Positions 1 to 11,393 are shown, numbered from the stretch's first letter. The stretch: DNA of 64,000 bases from Cylindrotheca closterium (GCA_933822405.4 CAKOGP040001836.1:186001-250000), one strand, 5' to 3'. Numbers and translations: made by a program. Notes: generated by a model from the letters alone, not told the origin.

Positions 1-1619
1 TGATAGTGTACAACTACTTCGACCGCCGGAGAAAGCGACTCAATGTCCACAGTATCTGTATCAAGCTGAGACCTTGGGGCAAATGATGCTTCAGTCTCCA
101 TTTGGTTCTCAGTGGCATCTGCTGTCGACACGTCTCCTGCAGAGCTTTCTTCATCTTTCGCCAACACCGTGTCACTTTCATCGTAATCTTTCTCATTCTT
201 TGTCTCTTTCTCTTCTTCAACATTTGCCTGTTCATCGATTTGTTTCGCCTTCTCGCGACTTGGGTTGCCTTCGGTTCTGTCCAATCTTTCCTCTGTGATC
301 GAGACTTGGAACACATCGTCTACCCCTTGGTCAAAAGTGATCTCAAATCCAGTCTGATCTTCAGGAAATAAGTCATCGTAATTTGTTTTTTGTCCGAGAT
401 CTTTTGAGGTGTCGAAATCCAAAGCCGCAATGAATGATGTGTCCTCGTTCCTTGCGCCATCGATTTCATCTTTCGAAGGCGTATTACTGCTTGGGATTTG
501 GTGACTGAGTGGTGTGTCGTGCTGTGATTGAGGCGTTGTTTTTGGTGTTCCATTCCCAGCCACGATAGTTTCATCATCTTCGTGAACGCTTGAAACCGTC
601 TCAAGGTCGGTGCTGTCTTGCATTTCGTCGTCATCCTTGCCCTTTGTTCCTTGTACAAAGTTCGCGTCGATTAACTCTTCATTGTCAAAATAGATAGATC
701 TATCCAAGTCAGTTGCACCTATCTCGATAATTTCGTCAAGAGCGCCCTCTTTGGTCGGAAGAGCGCCCACTTTGAAATCCTCTAAAGATTTGGTAGTCTC
801 TTGCAATTCCAACTTAGCATCAATTTCTAGGATTTGATCTGATTTCACAATACCAAGGATAAGCTGCGGGTGTTGCTTCAGTGCAGCTTGCGATACGAAG
901 TCTTGCAATTGTTTTGTTGACTTCTTTCTCATTTGGGCAATTGAAATTCTCATCGGAGTGCCAGAGACCGAAGCAACGATTGCTTTTGATTTATTCTTGA
1001 TGTCAGCAACAATATCAGAGGACCAATTTCTGATTTGAGCCTCCAGTAGAGCAGGATTGTCGTAGATCTCATCAAAGATAGTTGCATCTTGCGATATTTT
1101 GATATCCAATACAGTAGATCGCAAAGTGAATTGATTCTGGATTTTGATATTCATGGTTTCTGTCGCATTCGATAGAACGGATTCCGAAGGAATTTCTCCG
1201 AGTATTGGATATTCATTGGTTGATCCGAGCTCATCCTCAGTCATGGCGTCGCTATTAATAGTCATTTCGTCTGCCAACGAATCAGCTCTCACAACTTCCA
1301 GAACAAAATTGATGTTGTAGAGGATCCCAGCCTTGGCAACGTGATGATAGAGCTCTTTCGTAGTTGTGCTCTTCATCTGAGCCAGGGAAAGGACGATCGG
1401 CGTATTTTCGATTGAACAAATGATTGTGCTTGCCCCACCTTTCACTGCTGACACCACGTCTGCTGGCCATGTTCGGACGTAGGCACCGTGGACAGATGGA
1501 TTATCATATATGTGTTGATACAAATTAACGTCATCAGAAACGTAAACGATCAAATCTTTCGACAGACTTGTAAATTTGTTCTTGATGTTGACTTGTATCG
1601 TGTCGGGTAGCTCCTCCAT
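1..1619 (-). CDS. Unknown acidic protein with internal ~90-residue repeat (3' end cut by window edge)
   Basis: The minus strand reads open from position 1619 to the left edge (about 539 residues, no stop seen). It has no complete ORF in the window because it runs off the edge. The chosen start is the first in-frame ATG after an upstream in-frame stop near 1708; an earlier exon is possible. Residues ~21-110 and ~163-260 look like two copies of one module. Both contain an aromatic/Asn-Pro segment, a Trp about 10 residues later (TWPADVV, NWSSDIV), then a matched strand (PIVLSLAQMKS, PMRISIAQMRK) followed by a helix. The C-terminal half is Asp/Glu/Ser/Thr-rich and probably disordered. No signal peptide or membrane segment is seen. 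I do not recognise the family. Frame continuity across 27 sequence lines and the internal repeat make coding very likely. Confidence 0.8.
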   Translation of the reverse strand, partial: MEELPDTIQVNIKNKFTSLSKDLIVYVSDDVNLYQHIYDNPSVHGAYVRTWPADVVSAVKGGASTIICSIENTPIVLSLAQMKSTTTKELYHHVAKAGILYNINFVLEVVRADSLADEMTINSDAMTEDELGSTNEYPILGEIPSESVLSNATETMNIKIQNQFTLRSTVLDIKISQDATIFDEIYDNPALLEAQIRNWSSDIVADIKNKSKAIVASVSGTPMRISIAQMRKKSTKQLQDFVSQAALKQHPQLILGIVKSDQILEIDAKLELQETTKSLEDFKVGALPTKEGALDEIIEIGATDLDRSIYFDNEELIDANFVQGTKGKDDDEMQDSTDLETVSSVHEDDETIVAGNGTPKTTPQSQHDTPLSHQIPSSNTPSKDEIDGARNEDTSFIAALDFDTSKDLGQKTNYDDLFPEDQTGFEITFDQGVDDVFQVSITEERLDRTEGNPSREKAKQIDEQANVEEEKETKNEKDYDESDTVLAKDEESSAGDVSTADATENQMETEASFAPRSQLDTDTVDIESLSPAVEVVVHY

Positions 1620-1922
1620 TGCGCCAGATGTGATGCTTTCGATGGTTCTTTTGGTGTGCTTTTGATATTTCAAAAGCTTTCGAAGATGTGAAGAGGTGCA
1701 CCATACACATCATCACCCAAAATGTGAGCGTTAGATGTCGACGCTACGCGCGAGCCTAGTCGATTTGGGACTCAACCGACTTTCACTATTGACTCATTCG
1801 ACCATATTTGTCTCAACAGACTTCAACTACCGCACACCAATATCGCAATCAAAATCAGAAGCAGACCAGTGTTTGAGATTGTGACTCAATATTGTCTCTT
1901 GTACCGGTATAGTTGCTCAACA
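1620..1922. other. Intergenic, divergent promoter region
   Basis: This gap separates two divergently transcribed genes. A TACCGGTA-type string lies just upstream of the ATG at 1923 (around 1900-1910). In-frame minus-strand stops close the upstream gene near 1708. I see no RNA gene or other ORF here. Confidence 0.5.
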
Positions 1923-2324
1923 ATGTTTCGTCATCAAAAACTGATCCTCATTTTGATCGTTGCCGTGCAATTACTTTCCTTCAACCATGCATTTTCCATG
2001 ACCAAGAGTGTTGTGATACCACAAAAGATCTCCATTCATCGCCTCTTCGATAGTGCCACCGATGAACCAGCAGACGAGTCAACTCCTGATAAACCTACGA
2101 CCTCCGACTCTCTGGAAAGCAAGATGAAGAGTTGGGAGGCAAGCGAAGAAGAAATAAAGGCCGCGACACTAGGGGGTATGGTTCCAGGTCGGAGTGATGC
2201 ATTTGATATTGGTCTTTATGTTGCATTTCCTTTGATGGTTCTATCTGGATTGGCATTCGCTTTCTTCCCTCTCATCATGGGGAACATCGATACTTCTAGT
2301 GTAGGTCCGCCACCAACGTCATAA
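1923..2324 (+). CDS. Small plastid-type single-pass membrane protein, unknown function
   Basis: This is a 133-residue protein. The first ATG gives a signal-peptide-like start (residues ~6-20 hydrophobic) ending in a NHAFSM segment. That resembles the A-F cleavage motif of diatom bipartite plastid presequences. A low-complexity Asp/Pro/Thr/Ser stretch follows (residues ~43-70). One strong hydrophobic segment lies near the C-terminus (residues ~98-118, LYVAFPLMVLSGLAFAFFP) with a short polar tail ending PPPTS. The frame continues upstream to 1869 only through a GTG, so the ATG is preferred. Size and layout suggest a thylakoid or envelope membrane polypeptide, but this is inference from topology. 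I recognise no family. Confidence 0.65.
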   Translation: MFRHQKLILILIVAVQLLSFNHAFSMTKSVVIPQKISIHRLFDSATDEPADESTPDKPTTSDSLESKMKSWEASEEEIKAATLGGMVPGRSDAFDIGLYVAFPLMVLSGLAFAFFPLIMGNIDTSSVGPPPTS

Positions 2325-2381
2325 GAAGTCACATGTTGTGCATCCGAATAGAATAATTCAGCTATCTTTTTCGCAATTGAA

Positions 2382-5300
2382 CTACATGTACACCGAATCA
2401 TCTTCGCGCTGAGAATACACTATATCTTCAACAGAGTCGTCGTTATCAAAACCAGTACCGTCGTCACTATTCTCAGCCTCCCAGGCAGCTCTATGTCGTG
2501 TGGCTTGGCGAACATAAGAGTGCTTCAGTTTGAGTCGTTCTGTGTTCGCTAGCGCTTCATTGATAAATTCCAACGTTTTCTCTTTTCGTCCAAGTGCAGT
2601 TTGCGCTTCGACAGCGTTAGAAGGTGGAAATTTCATCTGGAGCCAAAGAAATAAATCAGCGTCTGCATATAACCCACATAGATAGCTCAGATCATCGAAG
2701 CTCTTTGCCTTCTTTGGGACTGATCGAGATGGCAATCCAGACACTTGGCCTTGAGCGTACTTTGTTGCGAAGTTCTCCAAGATCTTCATTGAATTTTCAT
2801 TGGTCGGACTGAGGCACAAAGTGTATTTGTCCGTGAGTAGTAGTGGGATATCCTTTAATCGTTTCGCAATGGTCTTCATCTCGGTTTGGCGACAAAGGAA
2901 AAAGTCACCGCGGACAGTTGCCATGGCTGAAAATTGACGAAGTACGTTGTGCAGCGCGCTATCGTCGTCATCGAGGTTGTAAGCTCCCAAAGCCTCTGAA
3001 AACAACTCAATGTGAGCAGTTGTCGGAAGTAACCCAGCCTTTTCAATCGGTTCAATTTCTGTCAACATACAGCGCCTGATGTATTGCAGATCCCGTGGGT
3101 CACGACATGACACCTCACCATTGGGATAAGGCGAGTTGCGTCGACCGGCTCTGCCACTGATTTGCTTAATATCCGAGTGGCTCAATCGGATTACTTCTTC
3201 GCCATTGAATTTGAAGATTGAATTGAAAACGATTCTTCGAATGTTTAGGTTCAGCCCCATTCCTATAGCATCGGAAGCCACGAGAATATCGTAACCTGAG
3301 TCCGGGTCATTGAAGAGTCGAGCCTGATCTGCTCGAGTCTGGGGTGGTAGCTTGCCATAGATTACACAGCATTTATAGTTTGTCGTAGTTTCAATTTCAC
3401 GTTTGATTGCGAAAATATCGTTGCGGCTAAAGGCAACAACACAGTCTCCAGCGCAGACCTGTGGTATGAATACACGCGTACAAGCTTGTTAACATCACTG
3501 TATTCTCATTTCATGAAGTCAATCAACTTTTTAGATTCACTTACATTCTTGTAAGCACCTTCTTTGGTCGGGTCGACAGCTAGACTTTGGTCACCGACGT
3601 CTAGCTTGCTAAAACGCTCGTACTTGTGGACTTCAAACTCATCACCACATGCTTTGGCAATCTTTTGGACAATGTCCTTTGCCTCCCAACCGCCACAGAC
3701 GTGGATCTCCTTGCTCCGCAGTCCCATGAGAGCTTTTGTCCATGCCGCACCACGGGAATCATCAGCAATCATTTGAATTTCATCTAAGACAACCACGTCA
3801 TATTCGTCTTCAGTGCTACACATCTCGACTGTCGCGCTGGCGTGTGTCGCGAAGGGAATGTCCCGTCGCTCTTGACCTGTAAAGAGGTTGGTGTAAATGC
3901 CGTCTTCGGTGAGGGTCTCATAGATCTCTGCTGCCAGCAATCGGAGTGGACCAAGGTAGAGACCTTGTTTCGCTTCTTTTAATCTTTGCAGTGCCGAATA
4001 TGTCTTTCCAGAATTTGTGGGACCACCATGGAAAACAATCTATGGAGGTATTGGTTTAGCGACTTCAAATTCTCATTGAGCTCGTTTGTCTATACCAACT
4101 TACCTTTCGACGGTCTAATCTAGCATAACTGTACCATTCATGTGGCTTTGTCAAGTCTTCGAACGCAAGTATTCACAATAAGTGCACTGCTAAACAGAAC
4201 ATTTGAAGTTGTTTGAGTCTCCAAACTTACCTGTCTTTGAGTCTAATGTCTGGAATTGTAAGATCAGCTTCTCGTGACGTTGACGAATGTGCTCAGCAAG
4301 TTTTCCACAAATCGATGATCGTACTTGCTCGACAATCTTGTTTGCAGTATCGTATTCAGTATCAGGCATTGGTGGAGGTCGTCGATTCTGACGGTTTTTA
4401 ATCCTTTTTGCTTCTGCTGCGGCAAGATCAATCTCGCTTTGTAGCTGTTCAAGTGCTGCCACTTTTCGGCTGATTCGATTCTCCATTCTTGAAGTCTTTG
4501 GTATTTTTATTCTGGCCTTGATTTCTTCCAGACGTTTTGATCTGGCGGTATCTTCATCTACTTCCTCCTTACTCGAGAAAATGTCCGACATCATGGCCAG
4601 CGCCTGAGAAAAGAATGATTCGTCCTTTTTTGGAGGAGGAGCCGATGCTTCTCTGATGGCTTCCTTCTGTTGCAGCAGTCGACGTTTCTGTGTCTCGTGA
4701 ATCATCTCAAGTTCCTGTCTCAAACGTGCTAGTTCAGTCTTGGCCTTCTGCATTAGCTGCCTTTGTCCTTGCAGCTCTGATTCAATTTTCTCTCTGTGCC
4801 TTGTCATGTCCTGGTTTCGAACTCGATATCCACGGACTTGGCGGTACTTCTTGCCCCAAGCTGGGTCTCCAAATCCCGCTTCTTCCAATGCCTTTATATC
4901 TTCTGCGAAATCGAAATTTATTTTGCGCGCAGTTCCTTCCATTTGCTCTCGAAAAGCAGGAATAGACTCGTAGTATAGCTGCTTGTACTGAACCCACAAA
5001 ATTTGCATGGGGTGGTTCTTGTTGCTGGTTGCTTCAGGGTCAGTGGAAAGAGGAGCCGACTGAGCATTGATGTTCAGAGCATCCATTGTTGTGGCAAAAA
5101 ATGAAGTGTCCTTGGCCAACCAATGTGATACTGCGCTGACCACTGTATGTTCCCTGTGTTTCTTCTGTTTTTCCAGCCGACGAGCTTCTGCCTTCTGTTG
5201 CTGGATTTGTGGCAACTTTTCTTGATCATGTCGATTATTTCGTCTGCGTTCCTCAGCTAACGCCTGGGCAGCAGCAACCCTCCGTTCGTGCTCCTCTCTA

Positions 5301-5458
5301 GGCGAAATTCCGGGCTTATTACTAGCCGAGAAATGTCGAGTAGGTCGCTGTCGGATCCGCATTGGATTTGGTTTTCCTAGTCTTGCACCATTGCGAGACA
5401 CTGAGGACACTATCGGCTGGCGGACTTCTCTTCTAAGGGAAGTGAAAGACCGTAACAT
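2382..5458 (-). CDS. SUPV3L1: SUV3-like ATP-dependent RNA helicase, mitochondrial, with long coiled-coil N-terminus
   Basis: Four exons (5458-4231, 4156-4104, 4039-3545, 3458-2382) join in frame with GT/AG introns of 74, 64 and 86 bp, giving about 950 residues. The family is the DExH RNA helicase of mitochondrial RNA surveillance and degradation. Visible motifs are the Walker A region GGPTNSGKTY at the start of exon 3, DEIQM as the DExH box, ATVEMCS before it, the motif SDAIGMGLNLNIRR, and QISGRAGRR as motif VI. The N-terminus is Arg/Ser-rich and looks like a mitochondrial presequence. Residues ~55-400 form an Arg/Glu/Lys/Gln-rich region, partly coiled coil. This is longer than the extension I know from animal and yeast SUV3. 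Exon 1 was at risk of being split off as a separate gene, but frame phase and the conserved sequence after each splice join them. Organelle assignment is inference. Confidence 0.9.
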
Positions 5459-5649
5459 CGTCTATTCGATCTATTCTATCAGGAACTTGGATTCATAGCC
5501 CTTTCTTTCTTCATACATTGGCACGAAAGTCGTGAATTCAAAACAATGTTTGTGTTGTCGACCATCAAAATAAGGCAGAAACGGACAGAAAACAGACACT
5601 ACAGTAATTTTCCACAAACGGTTTTCTTATTGTTCGACTACCGGTATGA

Positions 5650-7554
5650 TTAGGTCTGGGTTTCTTGCTTTGAAATATAGTTCCATGCATTGAATCCTTC
5701 GCCAGCATGAAAAAGAGAAGAGCCATTTGAGAATATCGTCTTTGTCCACCATCGCCCTTGGTGTGGAGAATCAGAAATCGATGGAACCGCAGCGTCTGGG
5801 GCAATCTTCCCGATTGTAGAGTTGTTTTTGTGATCCAACAAGTTGACGGTTTCATACTCTCTACCATCACTGAGTACTCCATGGCAAATGACGCTATCAA
5901 GTCTCGAAGCATTCTGGTTTTGGTCATCCACAGAAATTGATACAAGCACTTCACTAACGGCATGTTCACCTCGAAAGCTTAGAGACTCTCCACGGCCAAT
6001 GTTGCTTCGATCTCCATCTTCGTCGTTCTTGTTTTGAATCCATATCGTGTCTCCAGAATAGCTCGTATCGCAGCAAAGAACCCATGCCGAGGAATCTACC
6101 CTAATAGGACTGGGCATGTCTCCTTGTGGCTTGTGACCAGTAAGTATCAGCTCCACATTGGTCCGATCAAAGAATTCTCGTGTACATTGCGCCATGGCTA
6201 TGTTCTCCGCTTCGGGATCAAACGCATGGGGCATTCCTTGGGGAGTGAAGGAGTTATACACCACCGTCGGATTCTTTCGTCGATCGGGCGTCATGCCCAT
6301 GCCATATTGAATAATACCTGCGTACGAAGGCCCATGGTCATAACCACCTTTGTGGGCCCATATTTGAGGTCCTTCTCCTGTGCTTTCCAGGCGCTGTATT
6401 TCTTGGTTCCATTCTTGTATTCGATCGTGGCAAAATGTGTTTAGTGCGTCCAACCAATCGTCAATGCTCTTAATACCATAATCTTTGGCTGCCGACTCTC
6501 CGGGCTTGATCCAAGGCATGCAAAATGTCAGATCGTCCCAGACGCTGCTGTTACTGCTGTTGTGGTGCGGTGCCATATACTCGTCCGTCAAAGGTAGGGC
6601 TCCATGCAAGACCAACAAGGTCCCAATGGAGAGTGCTAAATGCGAGTTGGTTAGGAATTTTCCCATTTCTCCATTGGGGTGACAGGATCTACGGTACGAT
6701 TGGACCACGTCAAAATCGGTAACGGGAGCAGCTGAAGTATCTTGTTGTTCTCGCTCCCATTCCAGCTCGTTCTTGCGCAATTCAAAGGCATCCGGCGACC
6801 CCATGGTATTGCCCAAGATCCACTTTAATCGTTCCACCGGATCCGATGAAGGAAGTGGTCCCTCTGGATCCCCTACACGCCCAGTCCCTTGAAACCACAT
6901 GAGTCCGGGATGATCCGGTATTTTTCCATTATCTCTCTGTTCCCAACCCATTTCTTGCAAGATACGCAGTTTATTGATGTCTCGATTTCCGCAAACGAAA
7001 AAGACGCGATTGGGATACCGTCTCTTCAAATCCAAGAGCTGCCGGGCCACGTACAAATCAAAGCCGCCCTTGTCCCACAAGTCGCCTCCAAATACCAGCA
7101 TGGAATTGTCCGTCGCAAAGTCGATACACTTGTCATAGGGGAATTCGGTTGTAGATTCAGACGACGGTGAGGAAAATCGAAGAACTTTGGAAATCTTGAC
7201 GTAACGATCAAGGTATGGCTTGTCTCCCTCCAAGTCAGTGAGGTATGTAATGAAGACCTGTTTCTGTTCCTTTAGGAATTCGTCTTGGACAGTTTTGGCG
7301 GTAGAACAAAAGCGAGCAGTAAATGTAATTCTTCGATCGGGTATCTTTCGCCTCCTCGCAAAAGTGCTCAAGCCTCTAGGACGACCTTGTCGAGCGAAAA
7401 CAGTGTTGGCAACTGGTGCAGTTACAAGAATGGTGGACCGATGGAGGCTCCAGGGAATTGTCGAAAAAGCTCGTATCCACGCCATGGTTCTAAAAAATGA
7501 AAGTGTGTATATCAGAAGTATTGTTGTACCAGGACGCGATTTTATTAGCATCAT
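5650..7554 (-). CDS. Calcineurin-like metallophosphoesterase, organelle-targeted
   Basis: This is an intronless gene of 634 residues. Residues 156-164 (GGDLWDKGG) and 189-192 (GNRD) match the GDxxDR/GNxD metal-site motifs of the calcineurin-like phosphoesterase fold. A later LTGHKPQGD supplies the GH motif. The first motif, normally DxH, reads TDLEG at residues 106-110, so the His is replaced by Glu. Two starts are possible. ATG 7554 adds a hydrophobic leader (residues ~10-23). ATG 7485 begins MAWIRAF with an Arg/Ser-rich presequence and sits in a better context (gaaccATGg). Either way the N-terminus looks like an organelle-targeting sequence. The substrate cannot be told from sequence. Confidence 0.8.
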   Translation of the reverse strand: MMLIKSRPGTTILLIYTLSFFRTMAWIRAFSTIPWSLHRSTILVTAPVANTVFARQGRPRGLSTFARRRKIPDRRITFTARFCSTAKTVQDEFLKEQKQVFITYLTDLEGDKPYLDRYVKISKVLRFSSPSSESTTEFPYDKCIDFATDNSMLVFGGDLWDKGGFDLYVARQLLDLKRRYPNRVFFVCGNRDINKLRILQEMGWEQRDNGKIPDHPGLMWFQGTGRVGDPEGPLPSSDPVERLKWILGNTMGSPDAFELRKNELEWEREQQDTSAAPVTDFDVVQSYRRSCHPNGEMGKFLTNSHLALSIGTLLVLHGALPLTDEYMAPHHNSSNSSVWDDLTFCMPWIKPGESAAKDYGIKSIDDWLDALNTFCHDRIQEWNQEIQRLESTGEGPQIWAHKGGYDHGPSYAGIIQYGMGMTPDRRKNPTVVYNSFTPQGMPHAFDPEAENIAMAQCTREFFDRTNVELILTGHKPQGDMPSPIRVDSSAWVLCCDTSYSGDTIWIQNKNDEDGDRSNIGRGESLSFRGEHAVSEVLVSISVDDQNQNASRLDSVICHGVLSDGREYETVNLLDHKNNSTIGKIAPDAAVPSISDSPHQGRWWTKTIFSNGSSLFHAGEGFNAWNYISKQETQT

Positions 7555-7808
7555 TCAATCACGAGACACCAACACCAGCAATCACACCTCCTTTTGTAAC
7601 TGGCTAATCCATCAACCATCGTTCACCCATCACCTCTCGGCAGTGACAGGTCGTGACGTCACGTCAATGAATCAATTCGAGTGAGTGAGTCGCAATTTGA
7701 ACTTTCTAAAGTGAGTCGGATGAATCGAACCATCGATTCAAGATCCAAGCAAGCAACACAACATCAACCAGACAACCATCAACATTCTCACACATCTTTC
7801 TAGCACCC

Positions 7809-8770
7809 ATGAGAATGCTAGCATCTTTCATCTACACAACAATCCTCGCTGCAGGAGCCATTGACGCTTTTTCCACTAATACTGCTAGCAGCCACATTCG
7901 CACCTCCACCCCAGTCGTATTTTCCTCGGCTCCTTCCGATTTGGATTCCTCTTCTTCGTCATCCCGAACCCTGGACGATATCAAGGATGACCTGATTCGG
8001 ACTTGCAGTCGTTCCTCCAAGCCATTGTTGGATGAAGTTCGGACTATCGTTAGAGAATTGGAGGAAAAGGCGGAGGATGTTGGGATTGGCCAAGCCTCGG
8101 CCATATCGGGATTGTTGGCTGGAGAATGGGAATTGGTGTATTCTCCTGAAGATGTTACTAGATCGTCTCCTTTTTTCTGGGCCTTTCGACAGGCTTTTCC
8201 GGACCAATCAGACGAGATATTTTCTATTACAGATGCCATCCCGGCACCCCTTAAGGAAGTTGGTCCAGCATATCAAACAATCGAGCTGAACGATGCCGGG
8301 CGCGGAACAATGACTGGGACCTTTGTGTCCCGTGTCAAGGTGGCAACCTTGGGTGGCTTGGCAACTTCCATGATGACTACAAGGTGAGTTGAAATATTGC
8401 TATTGTTTTTTATGTATAAGGGTACAATTGTAGTTACGAAAACTAATTTGAATTGTCCTACACCACCACCAGAGGTACGATTACTGGCACCCAAGGTATT
8501 GATGCCATCAAGATCCGTGTCGAGACCACCAAACCGGAAGATTCTACAGCTGTCAAGACCATTTTTGGTCCACTGGGAGACACGATCAATGAGGCCTTGC
8601 CCCCCTTTCCATCTGGTGAGACCTTGGAGCGAGTGAAGGAAGGCTCCTCCCTAGTAGTAATGAAGACTACCTTTTGCGATGAGGGCTTGCGCATAAGTCG
8701 GAGCACTACAAAGTACGACGATGTTTTCGTATGGAGACGCAAGGGCTTTGCCAGTTCCGAGACTCTGTAG
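7809..8770 (+). CDS. Plastid lipid-associated protein (PAP/fibrillin family)
   Basis: Two exons (7809-8383, 8473-8770) are separated by an 89-bp GTGAGT...AG intron; the splice completes an Arg codon and leads to GTITGTQ. The protein has 290 residues. The signal-peptide-like start ends near GAIDAFSTN, a plastid-type A-F site. After a Ser-rich linker, the mature part has the PAP/fibrillin lipocalin-like layout: an N-terminal helix with LAGEWELVYSP, a middle strand region with VKVATLGG, and a C-terminal part with LRISRSTTKYDDVFVWRR. Members bind lipids in plastoglobules or thylakoids; the location is inferred from the family and the presequence. Confidence 0.85.
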
Positions 8771-9270
8771 ACAAGAGCACAGTACCAGGTAGGTGTGATA
8801 TCAAGATGAGATGAAATGAGGAGAGATGAGATTGCTTTACTTGGATGGTCGACTCGTTCGACTCAGTACGTCGACAATCCCACAAATTAACCACGTAGAT
8901 AAAGTACCAAACTGTAGCACATATAGAGCATCTGTTTTGAAAAATTTGAGGAAAGTCAAATCCGCACAGAAACAGAAACTGTCTTGAATAGCGTTGTACT
9001 GTACCTACGTTTCAAGTTTTGCTGGTGATCCTTTCGGTTTATCTTGCTGAAAGAGTCCTGCATGTTGCAGTAGAGAGACTGACAAGAAGTACTGCATTCG
9101 ATTTGACACTGGTTCCATCGCAGAAAGAGTAATATCATTCCCATTGTCGGTTCAAACACGAATCATTATCAAAGAACACAGCCAGAGGAAGAGAGGAGTT
9201 CAAGAAAACACACTTGCTAGACCAAGTGACAGACAAGAAACCTTGAATAAGAGGACAATACACACCAAGA
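8771..9270. other. Intergenic
   Basis: This is the downstream region of the fibrillin gene and the 5' region of the TMEM184-like gene. It contains a TGTACTGTACC string at about 8997-9005. No ORF, RNA gene or repeat is supported. Confidence 0.4.
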
Positions 9271-11393
9271 ATGCCGGGATACTACGACCATAGCGTCGAC
9301 CAAGACGACGACGAAGATGGCAGGTATCCACTTTTTCGGTCAGATAGTGACAACTCTTCCAAAAAGGCTACCAAGAATGCCGGCAACATGAGCAACGGCA
9401 ACCGCATCTTGGTGATCATTTCTCTGGTTTTGATTGTGTTACTGTCGATTTATTTCCAAATGAACCAAGGCAAATTGACGGACCAATTGAGCCAAGATGA
9501 ACAAATGATCAACTCGATGCAAACCACAATTAGCAAGCAAGAAAAGGTCATTGCACGCTTCAATTCGTCTGTTACCAATACCGACGTCATTCATCGATTA
9601 GGTCTGTTAGAGGAAACCCTAGCGACCTCCTCCAAGGCCTTGCAAGATCAATTGGATTCCACGGTGCAGGAAATGAACGAAAAGTTGAAGAATACCATGA
9701 TGAAATTGGAAGAAACCGTTGACAAGGCCGAGCAAGATATTACCGACAGTGTTCAGCAGGTCAAGGAGGATTATGAGGAATTTCAGCGCAAGACGAACGA
9801 TCAATTTAGTATGGAGAACTCCTTTATGATTTGGCAGTTGGCAGGAACCTTTACACTGTTGTCCTGCTTGATTAGCATGTGGCACATGAGTGCGCATCTG
9901 CGAGAGTTGAATCAACCCATTATTCAGCGCAAGATCTTGGCCATTCTTTGGATGTGCCCCATTTATGCCATTACATCGTGGTTTTCATTGGTCTTTCCAG
10001 ATACGGAAGGTTATCTGGCAATCGTTAAGGATTCTTATGAAGCCTACATTATCTATCAGGTAAGTCAATCATTTGAATGGTCTCTGCTGTTCATAAGGGC
10101 CACTTCCATTTCAAGAATCAGTCTCACTCAAAATATACTTTTGTTGCACTACTCTTTCAGTTCCTTTCCTTTTGTATCTCGGTGATTGGTAAGGGAGACC
10201 ACGAAAGCGTGGTGGATCTTTTGGCTCGGCGCGCGGATCATTTGCCACCACCAGTGAGCATTCGCAGTTTTTGTGCGTGCTGCTGTGGGGCGCAAAAGTT
10301 TGAAAACGATCATGCCAAGGCTAGGGCCGTCCTGTTACAGTGTCAGCTCTTTGCCATACAGTTTGTCTTTTGGCGACCCGTTACTACGATTGCCACAGTT
10401 ATGCTCAAGAAGTACGACTACTATGGGCCCTGGGGAGCGGAGAACGCCAGTGACTGGAGGGCGCCCCAGTTTTACATTTTTCTCATTCAGAACCTTTCCA
10501 TCTTTACGGCTTTTACGGGATTGCTAAAGTTTTATCACTTGGTCGATGAAGATTTGGCGTGGTGCCGGCCATTTGCAAAGTTCTTGTGCATCAAGGGTGT
10601 GGTTTTTATGACGTTTTGGCAGGGTTTGGCAATTTCCGTGCTGGGAGAGACCATGAACGAGACGGGAGGAGACCCAGAACAATGGGCAACCAAGTCACAA
10701 AACTTTTTGATCTGTTTGGAGATGCTTATATTCAGTCTCGCTCATTACTACTGTTTCCCGGTGGACGAATGGAAAGAGGGATACAAGGTCAACTTCCAAA
10801 AGCTGCATCTTGGGGATTCCATTGCCCTGGGAGACTTTTTCAGCGACTTGAAGCTGGTCATGACCAAGAGCGGGTCAAAGAAAAGTAAGAAGGGAAAGCG
10901 ATTGTCGTTGCAGGATACCGTGGAAGAAGGCAATGAAGAAATTGTTGATGTTTCGACCGAAGGCTATGACTCGGATGACCAGGCGGATGATGCTTCAATT
11001 AGCACGACAGCGACGGCGGAGCCAGAAGTAAAGGAAGCCAAACGTCGACTAAGCCATTTCTTGAACGGGGTGACAGATGCGGACGCGGAAACGGAAACGG
11101 ATAATAACGATGATTCCACCAACGACAATCCTTCAGCGTCACCAGGGATCATGGGTCGGTTCTCATCGGGGTTCAACGGTTTTGGATCTTCTTCAAGTAG
11201 TCCAGACGAGACACCAAGAAAGCAAAATACAACTCCAAAAAACAATCGTGGCGAACCGAGCGAGACAACCAGTCTCCTTTCAAAATCACCACTGAAGCCG
11301 AGTATTTTTACTACCGTTGCGAGCTTTGCCCAATCATCAGAAACGTCCGCAGATGGGGAAAAATCCGCGGATGGCAGTGTCATGGATGTATGA
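9271..11393 (+). CDS. TMEM184/LAZ1-like (organic solute transporter Ost-alpha type) membrane protein
   Basis: Two exons (9271-10059, 10161-11393; intron 101 bp, CAG|GTAAGT) give about 673 residues. Splicing restores the family signature running from WFSLVFPDTEGY to DSYEAYIIYQFLSF, typical of TMEM184/LAZ1 proteins. Membrane segments continue with FVFWRP..., LIQNLSIFTAFTGLLKFY and KGVVFMTFWQGLAI. Two oddities are seen. There is an extra N-terminal membrane segment (residues ~45-62), followed by a long coiled coil (~65-175) before the family domain. The C-terminal tail (~525-673) is acidic and Ser-rich, likely disordered. The family has seven membrane spans and links to vesicle trafficking or solute transport; the function here is inferred only. 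Confidence 0.88.

Noticed and set aside
1534..1716. Minus-strand ATG frame overlapping the edge gene
   Set aside because: It lies in a different frame from the long open frame that continues to the window edge and has no family features.
4190..5458. Separate coiled-coil protein gene
   Set aside because: The frame ends only because it reads into an intron; the splice at 4231/4156 continues in phase into the SUV3 helicase.
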